Source: Armatimonadota bacterium (GTDB lineage Bacteria > Armatimonadota > Zipacnadia > Zipacnadales > FEN-943). Taken from it: a stretch of DNA of 17,300 nt. The notes beneath the pieces are model-generated. The model saw nothing but the letters and a program-made list of their open reading frames with translations, was not told where the DNA came from and ran no database searches. Below, one piece after another: positions 7,765-13,440 of the stretch. Numbering within the stretch: position 1 is the stretch's first letter; every line of letters begins with the position of its first letter. The position numbers and the translations under genes were made by a program. Location of the stretch: NCBI GenBank assembly GCA_026419655.1, contig JANZZA010000681.1, forward strand, positions 1-17,300, in the 5' to 3' direction.

Positions 7765-7920
7765 GTGATTGTTGCAAAACTGTCATTTCGTGAATGAGCC
7801 GTGCCCACGCAATATAACCTGACGGTGCAGACCTGCGCCGCATGCGCACGGGCAGGTACGCGGAACGGAGTTTTGCAACAATCATCTACTGGTCTGCGGG
7901 CAAGTAGGAGTTTTTTCTTT
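7756..7920 (+). terminator. Riboswitch terminator, loop split by an insertion
   Basis: ACTCCTACT (7756-7764) and AGTAGGAGT (7903-7911) form a 9-bp stem overlapping a TTTTTTCTTT tract at 7911-7920, the standard form of an intrinsic terminator. The loop is now 138 nt because it contains element F. Without F and one copy of CTACTG the loop would be 12 nt. The left arm also forms the 3' strand of the riboswitch pseudoknot, so this is the expression platform. It is not known whether the enlarged terminator still works. Confidence 0.75.
7766..7885 (+). mobile_element. MITE-like element F inside the riboswitch terminator
   Basis: TGATTGTTGCAAAACT (7766-7781) and AGTTTTGCAACAATCA (7869-7884) are a perfect 16-bp inverted repeat. 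The element is bracketed by the direct repeat CTACTG (7760-7765 and 7886-7891), a likely target duplication. The ends resemble those of the core modules (GGTGACTGTTGCAAAA in module C), but the 87-bp interior does not align with them, so F is a separate subfamily. The interior contains a further small stem (ACCTGC 7831-7836, GCAGGT 7852-7857). It has no coding capacity. Confidence 0.8.
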
Positions 7921-8016
7921 TGCTCCTGAGGGTGCGGCTCCGGCCGCGCGCAAACGGTAGCTGTCCTCCTCCTGGCCCAAGGCCTCGCTTCTCCTTACCG
8001 AATGGAGTGCAATGGC

Positions 8017-9198
8017 ATGGAACAGCAATGGACCCTGGCTGCTGCATGGGTTGGATTGGCCCTCGCAGCGAGTCTCATCAGCATGCGAACGGGTCTGTCC
8101 GTTGCCCTGGTGGAGATACTGGTGGGAGTGGTGGCCGGCAACTTATTGCACTTAGGCTCGACGGAGTGGACGACCTTTCTGGCCGGCTTTGGCAGCATTC
8201 TTCTTACCTTTCTCGCCGGGGCTGAGGTCGAGCCGAACGTGCTGCGCAAGCATTTCAGGGAAAGCATTGGCCTGGGTGTGGTTGGTTTTCTGGCGCCCTT
8301 CCTGGGCGTGGCTGCCCTTTGCTATTACGGTGCAGGCTGGACACGGGACGCGGCTATTATCGGCGGCATAGCTCTGTCAACAACTTCCGTGGCCGTCGTT
8401 TATGCCGTCATGGTGGAAACCCAGCTCAACCGTACGGCTTTCGGTAAGGTCTTGCTGGCAGCCTGCTTCGTCAACGACCTCGGCACCGTTCTTGCGCTGG
8501 GCATTTTCTTTGCAAGCTTTAACTCGTGGCTCCTAATCTTCGCAGCGGCCTCCGTTGGGGCGCTGGTTTTGTTGCCGCCAGCTTTCAGATACGTTCTGTC
8601 CCGCTTCGGCACTCACGTTTCCGAGCCGGGCATTAAACTCCTCTTTCTCATGCTTTTCGGGCTGGGCGGGCTGGCAGCCAGGGCCAACAGTGAGGCAGTC
8701 CTCCCGGCGTATCTTTTGGGAGTAGCCGTGGCGCAGATTTTCGCCAACGAGAGGGAGCTTGTGCGCCGCCTGCGCACCACGGTGTTCGCATTTCTCACGC
8801 CCTTTTACTTCCTCAGGGCCGGAGCACTGGTTTCTCTGCCAGCCCTTTGGTCGGGCGCGGGAGCGGTTGCAGTCTTGCTTTCGGCTAAGATGGGGTCCAA
8901 GATACTGGGCATCTACCCGCTCACCAGGCTGTTCCGTTTCAGCACCCGAAAGGCCTGGTATACGACCTTGCTTATGTGCACAGGGCTGACCTTCGGTACC
9001 ATCTCAGCTATGTTCGGATACAACCATGGGATAATTAGCCGGGGGCAATATAGCCTACTGGTGGCAGCAGTAATAGCCAGTGCCGTGGTCCCCACTGTCA
9101 TGGCCCAGGCCTGGGCACGGCCCACCGCCCGGGACGCCGAGTACGTTGGAGCATCACCGGTACACATGGGCGCAGTCGTGAAACCAGAGGAGGAATGA
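8017..9198 (+). CDS. Monovalent cation/proton antiporter (CPA-type)
   Basis: The product is a very hydrophobic 393-residue membrane protein with about 11-12 predicted transmembrane segments, of the Kef/NhaP-like cation:proton antiporter superfamily. ATG 8017 is preferred since GGAG (8004-8007) precedes it by 9 nt; ATG 8002, five codons earlier, has no ribosome-binding site. Family landmarks are an ARTGLS/LVEILVGVVAGN-type N-terminus, the discontinuous helix ALSTTSVAVVYAVMVE and the ion-binding pair Asn153-Asp154 in CFVNDLGTV. The Asn-Asp pair (rather than Asp-Asp) is the form usually linked to electroneutral exchange. There is no C-terminal RCK/TrkA domain, so this is the transport domain alone. 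It sits downstream of a fluoride riboswitch and overlaps or abuts a uspA-like gene. It likely helps ion or pH balance during fluoride stress. Whether it moves fluoride itself is unknown. Confidence 0.9.
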   Translation: MEQQWTLAAAWVGLALAASLISMRTGLSVALVEILVGVVAGNLLHLGSTEWTTFLAGFGSILLTFLAGAEVEPNVLRKHFRESIGLGVVGFLAPFLGVAALCYYGAGWTRDAAIIGGIALSTTSVAVVYAVMVETQLNRTAFGKVLLAACFVNDLGTVLALGIFFASFNSWLLIFAAASVGALVLLPPAFRYVLSRFGTHVSEPGIKLLFLMLFGLGGLAARANSEAVLPAYLLGVAVAQIFANERELVRRLRTTVFAFLTPFYFLRAGALVSLPALWSGAGAVAVLLSAKMGSKILGIYPLTRLFRFSTRKAWYTTLLMCTGLTFGTISAMFGYNHGIISRGQYSLLVAAVIASAVVPTVMAQAWARPTARDAEYVGASPVHMGAVVKPEEE

Positions 9199-9200
9199 GG

Positions 9201-9623
9201 ATGTTTCACAAAATCCTGGTGGCCTACGATGGCTCTGAGGGAGCAAGGAAAGCTCTGGACGTGGCGATTTCCCTTGCCAGAGCCTGTGGCGCCGAGCTGC
9301 ACTCGATCTCTGTTGAAGAAGGGCTGCCGCGCTACGCCGGTACGGTGGGAGAGATTGAGGAAGTCAAACTCCAGCTCAACGGCGCGATGAAGAAGCTGAC
9401 CGAACAAGCCGCGGCCCGCGCCCGCGAATACGGCGTGGAACTTTTCACTCACGTGGTCCCCGGCCATGAAGTCGAAGTGATAGTAACCATGTGCAAAGAA
9501 CAGGGCTTCGATCTTCTAGTCGTGGGCTTCATGGGCCACTCGGCCATCTTCGGACGCATATGGGGCAGTACGAGCCAGAATCTGGCCCGTCTCGCGCCCT
9601 GCAGCGTGCTGATCGTGAAGTAG
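9201..9623 (+). CDS. Universal stress protein, UspA family
   Basis: A 140-residue cytoplasmic protein beginning MFHKILVAYDGSEGARKALD, the classic UspA N-terminus. It ends with the ATP-binding pattern G-2x-G-9x-G-S/T (GFMGHSAIFGRIWGST) and CSVLIVK, so it is probably a nucleotide-binding type. Two starts are possible. ATG 9195 overlaps the antiporter stop as ATGA, but GAGGAGG (9187-9193) is too close to it. ATG 9201 has the right 7-nt spacing and is chosen. The gene is translationally linked to the antiporter and thus under the same fluoride switch. Small Usp proteins next to transporters often regulate them allosterically; that role is inferred here. Length is typical for the family. Confidence 0.92.
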   Translation: MFHKILVAYDGSEGARKALDVAISLARACGAELHSISVEEGLPRYAGTVGEIEEVKLQLNGAMKKLTEQAAARAREYGVELFTHVVPGHEVEVIVTMCKEQGFDLLVVGFMGHSAIFGRIWGSTSQNLARLAPCSVLIVK

Positions 9624-9674
9624 ATGCCTGGCCGTCTCCTCCGCTTTGCGATACCAGCACCCCCGGCAAGACCC

Positions 9675-9706
9675 CAAGGGCCTAGAACATCAGCAAGTGG
9701 CCCTTG
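9675..9706 (+). terminator. Possible terminator after the usp gene
   Basis: CAAGGGCC (9675-9682) and GGCCCTTG (9699-9706) form a perfect 8-bp stem with a 16-nt loop, 52 nt after the usp stop. Only TTGTTG-like sequence follows rather than a clean T-run, so it would be a weak or Rho-assisted terminator. Confidence 0.4.
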
Positions 9707-9766
9707 TTGCCAGGCGGCTGAGTTGTCAGCGGCGAACCCCAGCGGTCGGGCGTACGGTATCCTGTT

Positions 9767-9896
9767 GGTGACTGTTGCAAAAGATAAAGGTGGTTTTGGC
9801 CTATGCAGAGTGAAGAATGTGTACAATGCCATCCGCCCCATTTTTTACCCATGGTCGCATCTGAGAGTCGGTGGGGCCATTTTTGCAACGGTCTCC
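9767..9896 (+). repeat. Core repeat module C
   Basis: A 130-bp copy with inverted ends GGTGACTGTTGCAAAA (9767-9782) and TTTTGCAACGGTCTCC (9881-9896), 14 of 16 matching. The interior is the most diverged of the set. It still keeps a TGGTTTTGGCCTAT block, GTGTACAATG (9820-9829) and ATTTTTTACCCATGGTCGC at the expected places. It lies directly before module D, separated by 5 bp, in the same orientation. Confidence 0.75.
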
Positions 9897-9901
9897 CTTG
9901 C

Positions 9902-10020
9902 GGAGTGTTGCAAAAGCTGGTGTTGGCTTGTCCAGGGTGGGGAGAATGTACAAAGCGGTCCAGCCGACCTTTTGCCTGCAATTGCGTCCGGGGGCCGGGA
10001 AAGCGATTTTTGCAACCATC
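9902..10020 (+). repeat. Core repeat module D
   Basis: A 119-bp copy with ends GGAGTGTTGCAAAA (9902-9915) and TTTTGCAAC (10008-10016). It has the clearest consensus interior: GGTGTTGGCTTGTCCAGGG (from 9919), ATGTACAAAGCGG, CCTTTTGCCTGCAATTGCG (from 9968) and GGGGGCCGGGAAAGCGA (from 9990). Together with C it makes a tandem pair that lacks the GGGAGTATTC outer ends seen around B and E. Confidence 0.8.
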
Positions 10021-10172
10021 TAATTTTGCAGCAATGCCTTCCGAGGTTTACCACTTTTCAACGCTAGCGAAGAGCCAAGCTGTTTCCTGTGGCGAAAAGG
10101 TAGGGGAGTCACCGCGAAGGAGACAGCAAGCAATGCAGGACGGGCTAGGGTGGACCATACACCCCGCCGCAC

Positions 10173-10201
10173 TTGCGCACGTGCCGCCGGTGCCCTATAG
10201 T
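10173..10201 (+). promoter_or_regulatory. Candidate promoter for the Cys-rich protein gene
   Basis: TTGCGC (10173-10178), 17 bp, TATAGT (10196-10201). The predicted start near 10208 leaves a 5' leader of about 40 nt that contains the GGGAGGG ribosome-binding site. The call is by consensus only. Confidence 0.5.
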
Positions 10202-10248
10202 ATGGGCCGCTGAGCCCCAAGCTTCCCAAAAGCCCGGGAGGGTTTCCA

Positions 10249-10584
10249 ATGGCGGCTGTACGCTGCGCCAATTACGAAATTAACGCTCAAATGTGCCCGT
10301 GCACCGAGAAAAGCTGCCCTAACTGGGCTATCTGCTGCCAGTGCGTCGCCAACCACAAGGGCAACAAGACCTGGCCCTATACCGCCTGCATGAGAGGCGT
10401 CCGCCGGCCTCAGGCCACCATCTCTCTGGCCGGCTCCGTTGAAGCCTGCACAAACCGCGAGCGCAATCTAGAAATGTGCGTGTGCACGTATGACCCCTGC
10501 CAGCGCCGCGGGGTGTGCTGTGAGTGCATCCGCAACCACTGGAGCACCGACGGCAGCGACCGTACCGCCTGCTTCCGTTCCTGA
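10249..10584 (+). CDS. Duplicated Cys-rich protein, DUF6485-like
   Basis: An 111-residue protein with 16 Cys, starting at ATG 10249 behind a strong ribosome-binding site (GGGAGGG 10236-10242, 6-nt spacing). It is two copies of one domain. Cys6, 16, 18, 23, 29, 30, 32, His36 and Cys47 recur as Cys67, 77, 79, 84, 90, 91, 93, His97 and Cys108, each exactly 61 residues later. The unit reads roughly MCxCTxxxC, five residues, CCxC, xxNH, then TACxR. I recognise it as close to the small single-domain DUF6485-type proteins (CPCT...CCEC...H...C) of anaerobic Bacillota, whose function is unknown. The ligand spacing suggests Zn or Fe-S binding. There is no signal peptide, so it is probably cytoplasmic. 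It is a single gene with its own promoter, flanked by repeat elements on both sides. Confidence 0.85.
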   Translation: MAAVRCANYEINAQMCPCTEKSCPNWAICCQCVANHKGNKTWPYTACMRGVRRPQATISLAGSVEACTNRERNLEMCVCTYDPCQRRGVCCECIRNHWSTDGSDRTACFRS

Positions 10585-10967
10585 GCCTCGGCAGGCGTCA
10601 GGTATCCTGCGGGGCGCCGCCGCTTGCGGGCTTGCGTAGCTGCAACATGCTGGGCGCCGGCTTCCGGGCCAATAGGGTGCACACTGTACCACGGCATATA
10701 TGCAGGTAACCGCATCAGTTTAGACACTTTGGCAGCGGTTTGCTCCGTTTGCGCTCCTGGGCATTTCGCAGCCCCTGACATAACCTGTATCGGCGCCGTA
10801 AATCGGAGCCGCCCGTGTACTACTCCCGCTGGGCCACCCGCTTGGGATGTTCTCCTACGCGCGCGTCTGTCACGATTCCCCACTGCCTTGCTGAAGCCCC
10901 ACGGGTGAAATATTAACAAGGGCAATTGTAGCGAAGATAGCATCCACAAGTGCGCTGATGCACGGAC
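10585..10967. other. Gap without a recognisable gene
   Basis: These 380 bases follow the Cys-rich gene and precede element E. No frame here has a convincing ribosome-binding site or family resemblance, and I saw no tRNA, riboswitch or clear terminator. The last 9 bases (TGCACGGAC, 10959-10967) are the left target-site copy of element E. Confidence 0.5.
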
Positions 10968-10987
10968 GGGAGTATTCGGTTTTCTAA

Positions 10988-11109
10988 GGAGACCGTTGCA
11001 AAAGTCACTTTTCCGGTCTCCAGAAGACATCACAGGCAAAAGGTCGGGCGCACAGCGTGTACAATCTCCTTATTCTGGATGAGGCAACACCGGCTCTTGC
11101 AACAGCTCC
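10988..11109 (-). repeat. Core repeat module E1 inside element E
   Basis: A 122-bp copy in reverse orientation. Ends are GGAGACCGTTGCAAAA (10988-11003) and CTCTTGCAACAGCTCC (11094-11109). On the minus strand it reads GGTGTTGCCTCATCCAG (complement of 11075-11091), ATTGTACAC, CGACCTTTTGCCTG and GAGACCGGAAAAGTGAC, in the same order as module D. Confidence 0.8.
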
Positions 11110-11113
11110 CTAA

Positions 11114-11240
11114 GGATGACTGTTGCAAAAGTCTCTGTAGCGCCTGGGAGAGACGCTGCGAGGCAAAAGGTGAGACACACAAGCTTATACACTTTTGTGG
11201 CCCTGTATAAGCCAACACCGGGCTATTTGACAAAACACCA
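11114..11240 (-). repeat. Core repeat module E2 inside element E
   Basis: A reverse-oriented copy 4 bp after E1. One end is GGATGACTGTTGCAAAA (11114-11130); the other is degenerate (TTTGACAAAACACC, 11227-11240). On the minus strand it keeps GGTGTTGGCTTATACAGGG (complement of 11201-11219) and CACCTTTTGCCTCGC. It is less conserved between these blocks than E1. Confidence 0.7.
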
Positions 11241-11349
11241 GGGTGATTCCCCGGGCCTTACTATTTCCAGCATGAAACAAAATCCTGAGTAAACTGAATA
11301 CTCCCTGCATGGACCCCTCGGAGTTGCTCCCAAGGCTTGTACGCCTGGC

Positions 11350-11387
11350 GAATTACGCGGGGCACAGCGGGGTTCTGCAACAATCAC
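11350..11387 (+). repeat. Possible solo end of an F-type element
   Basis: TTCTGCAACAATCACC (11372-11387) resembles the right end of element F (TTTTGCAACAATCATC, 7870-7885), and the preceding TTACGCGGGG...CGG resembles F's GGTACGCGGAACGG. No matching left end is found nearby, so this may be a remnant. Confidence 0.4.
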
Positions 11388-11461
11388 CAAGGGTTTAGGC
11401 CTTAAGCGCAGAAACTGGCACCATATGCAGGACACTTCGTGCGCCGGGGCCATTAGCGTGT

Positions 11462-11489
11462 TTGACATTCCTGTCCGACATGGTATAAT
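11462..11489 (+). promoter_or_regulatory. Consensus sigma70 promoter of the efflux operon
   Basis: TTGACA (11462-11467) and TATAAT (11484-11489) are both perfect consensus hexamers, 16 bp apart, with an extended -10 TGG at 11481-11483. The predicted start is near 11496. This should be intrinsically very strong unless repressed. Confidence 0.85.
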
Positions 11490-11493
11490 TTAC

Positions 11494-11505
11494 ATGCTCT
11501 AGCAT
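11494..11505 (+). promoter_or_regulatory. Inverted repeat at the transcription start (operator?)
   Basis: ATGCT-CT-AGCAT is a perfect 5-bp inverted repeat spanning the predicted start of the strong promoter. Its position would let a bound repressor, possibly the AbrB-like product of the first gene, block initiation. This is inference from position only. Confidence 0.4.
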
Positions 11506-11530
11506 ACTCGTGTGGACTGGGGGTAGAAAC

Positions 11531-11797
11531 ATGGCCGAGGGAATAAGTGGCCACATGTTCTTTGGCGCGGTGACTGTCGGCGAGCGGGGCCAAATCGTGA
11601 TACCCGCTGAAGCCCGCCGCACTCTCGACATCCGGCCCGGCGAGAAGCTCCTCGTTTTCGCGCCACCAGGCCACAAGGGGCTCATGGTGGTCAAAGTCGA
11701 GGACATCCTGCGGTTCACCGAGAGCCTGCGGGAGTTCCTGTCGGCAGTGGAAAAACAGGAGACAAGCGAGGAGTCAGTCGGGGACGAGGAGGAATAA
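11531..11797 (+). CDS. AbrB/SpoVT-family transcription regulator
   Basis: An 88-residue DNA-binding protein. ATG 11531 is chosen because the GGGGG tract ending at 11523 lies about 8 nt upstream and the AbrB fold starts shortly after; GTG 11510 in the same frame has no ribosome-binding site. Residues about 10-45 carry the swapped-hairpin AbrB pattern: a strand (FFGAVTVGERGQIVIPAEAR) followed by RRTLDIRPGEKLLVF. The C-terminal 35 residues are an acidic helical tail (ILRFTESLREFLSAVEK...EEE) that may mediate oligomerisation. It is the first gene of the efflux operon, with only 2 nt to the next start, so it is probably the local and perhaps autogenous regulator. Confidence 0.9.
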   Translation: MAEGISGHMFFGAVTVGERGQIVIPAEARRTLDIRPGEKLLVFAPPGHKGLMVVKVEDILRFTESLREFLSAVEKQETSEESVGDEEE

Positions 11798-11799
11798 CC

Positions 11800-13428
11800 A
11801 TGCGCGCAGGGCTTGCAGTATGCGCGGCGGTGCTAATGTGTTTTCCCGCGGCCGGTCAAAATGCCCCCGCCAGGCCGCCTGGAAAGGACGCGCGGCCGCC
11901 GGGCAGCCAGACCCTGGCGCTGCCAAGTGGCGACCAGCCAGCCCAGGAAGCCATGTTGCTGACAATAGACGAGGCCGTGGCGCTGGCGCTTCGTCAGAAC
12001 CGGAACGTATTGCAGGCAGAGGAAGCGGTGGCCGCTGCGCGGGCCGCTCTCGACCAGGCCCGCGCCCTGCAAGGCTGGACGCTTGCCGGAAGCGCGAGAG
12101 TGGCCGCCATGGGGCCGACATCTTCCTTCCGCATGCAGTTGCCCACGGGCGCGCCCATAGAAATAACCCTCACGCCCAACACGGCCTGGCAACTGGGCCT
12201 TACGGCCACGCAGCCCTTGTATCATGGCGGCAAGCTTTACCTCCAGGAACTGATGGCCCGCTTGGGCCTGGACCGGGCAACGCTTGAGCGCGACGCCACC
12301 GCCCGGCAAGTGGCCCGAGACGTGCGCCAGCTATTCCTCACGGTCGTCCAGGCCCAGCAGCTTGAGCAGGTTGCAGCCGAGAACGTCTCGCGTGCAGCGC
12401 GCCATCTTCAGGACGCCCGGGCGCGGGTAGAGGCCGGCGTGGCCCCCGGCTTTGACGTAGTTCAGGCGGAGGCTCAGGTGGCTAACGCCAACGACGGCTT
12501 GGTCGCGGCCCGCGCGGCAGTCGAGAAAGCTCTCGGCGCCCTCAAGACGCTCCTTGCAGTGGATGTCCTGAAACCCGTCCGGCTACAGCCGCCCTCTGCC
12601 GAGGAATATATCGAAGTAGACGAAGCCGGGGCCATCAGGGCAGCTCTCGCCCACCGGCCGGAGCTGGCCGCCATAGAGAGGGCCGTGCGCATGGCCGAGA
12701 CCTCCGTGCGTCTGGCGCAAGCCACCTCTAAGCCCAGTATTGACCTCTTTGCCCAATATCAGAAGCAGTCCACGGAGGGTTTCGGCGGTCACGACTGGAA
12801 CTGGACGCTGGGCGTCCAGGCCTCTAAGCTCATCTTCGACCACGGCCTCACGCGGGCATCCGTCCAGCAAGCCGAGGCAGAGCTGCGCCGCGTCCGGGAA
12901 ATGCAACGCCAGGCCCAGGAGGCCGTGGCTCTTGAGGTCTACCAGGCCTGTGTGAGCTTGCGCGAGGCCGGGGAGAAAATTGCTGCCGCCGAGAAGGGCG
13001 TGCTACAGGCTGAAGAGGCCATGCGCATCGCTGACCTGCGCTACCAGGAGGGCGTCTCGACGCCTGTGGAAGTCACCGACGCCCGCACAGCCCTAGTTTC
13101 CGCCCGCGCCAACCTGGTCAACGCCCGTTTTGCCTACGAGCAGGCAAAAATCGCTCTGCAGTACGCTATCGGCATGCCCCTGGAGGAGTTCCTGCAGGGG
13201 CGTGGAGAAGCTGGCCCAGCGGTGGAGCAGGGTGAGGCAGCTCCAGCGGGCGCTGAGGACGTAGCGACGGCCCGCGAGGCTCCTAAACCAGCCCCAGATG
13301 CGCCCCAGCGCCGACCTTCAGCGCACTTTCAGCAGCCCCAAGAGCATTCCCTAGCAGCGGGCGGCGAAGCGACTGATGCTCAGGCTCTGCGACGCTACGT
13401 AACCGCATCGTCTGTACGTGCGAGATAG
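11800..13428 (+). CDS. TolC-family outer-membrane efflux channel
   Basis: The 542-residue product forms the outer-membrane exit duct of a tripartite RND pump. ATG 11800 follows GAGGAGGAA (6-nt spacing) at the end of the regulator gene. A signal peptide is visible (MRAGLAVCAAVLMCFPAAG, then QNAP). Two OEP repeats occupy about residues 55-245 and 265-455, starting with LTIDEAVALALRQNRNVLQAEEAV, and each is rich in Ala/Glu/Arg heptads. TATQPLYHGGKL and VQASKLIFDHGLTRASVQQAEAEL are the typical beta-barrel/helix junctions. YQEGVSTPVEVTDARTAL near residue 418 is a family hallmark. After about residue 462 comes an unusual 80-residue tail rich in Ala, Pro, Glu and Gln, probably disordered and periplasmic. 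The gene is followed after 12 nt by the adaptor gene. Confidence 0.93.
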   Translation: MRAGLAVCAAVLMCFPAAGQNAPARPPGKDARPPGSQTLALPSGDQPAQEAMLLTIDEAVALALRQNRNVLQAEEAVAAARAALDQARALQGWTLAGSARVAAMGPTSSFRMQLPTGAPIEITLTPNTAWQLGLTATQPLYHGGKLYLQELMARLGLDRATLERDATARQVARDVRQLFLTVVQAQQLEQVAAENVSRAARHLQDARARVEAGVAPGFDVVQAEAQVANANDGLVAARAAVEKALGALKTLLAVDVLKPVRLQPPSAEEYIEVDEAGAIRAALAHRPELAAIERAVRMAETSVRLAQATSKPSIDLFAQYQKQSTEGFGGHDWNWTLGVQASKLIFDHGLTRASVQQAEAELRRVREMQRQAQEAVALEVYQACVSLREAGEKIAAAEKGVLQAEEAMRIADLRYQEGVSTPVEVTDARTALVSARANLVNARFAYEQAKIALQYAIGMPLEEFLQGRGEAGPAVEQGEAAPAGAEDVATAREAPKPAPDAPQRRPSAHFQQPQEHSLAAGGEATDAQALRRYVTASSVRAR

Positions 13429-13440
13429 GAGTGGTGCCCC

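Larger units (their letters stand above)
10968..11305 (-). mobile_element. MITE-like element E, 338 bp, two internal modules
   Basis: A non-coding element with inverted ends GGGAGTATTCGGTTTTCT (10968-10985) and the complement of 11288-11305 (GGGAGTATTCAGTTTACT), 16 of 18 matching. It is immediately flanked by TGCACGGAC (10959-10967) and TGCATGGAC (11306-11314), a 9-bp target duplication with one mismatch. It is laid out as element B in reverse: outer end, core module(s), then a 60-bp tail (11241-11305) homologous to 7433-7497. It differs in having two tandem core modules (10988-11109 and 11114-11240) where B has one. No transposase is present in the window. Confidence 0.85.

Noticed and set aside
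10060..10150. Possible riboswitch-like segment (GGTAGGGGAGTCACCGCGAAGG)
   Set aside because: Some words recall known RNA classes, but no complete set of conserved elements could be aligned. It also lies upstream of the predicted promoter of the next gene.
9803..10213. Open frame of 136 codons across modules C and D
   Set aside because: It is made of repeat DNA. Other module copies do not keep the frame, so it is not a gene.
10410..11039. Minus-strand open frame of 209 codons
   Set aside because: It overlaps the Cys-rich gene and part of element E. Its composition is unlike a protein and no start signal is visible.
9767..11240. CRISPR array or integron attC cluster
   Set aside because: Modules are about 120 bp, diverged, in both orientations and irregularly spaced, with no uniform spacers. 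The ends (GTTGCAA) do not fit the attC core GTTRRRY.
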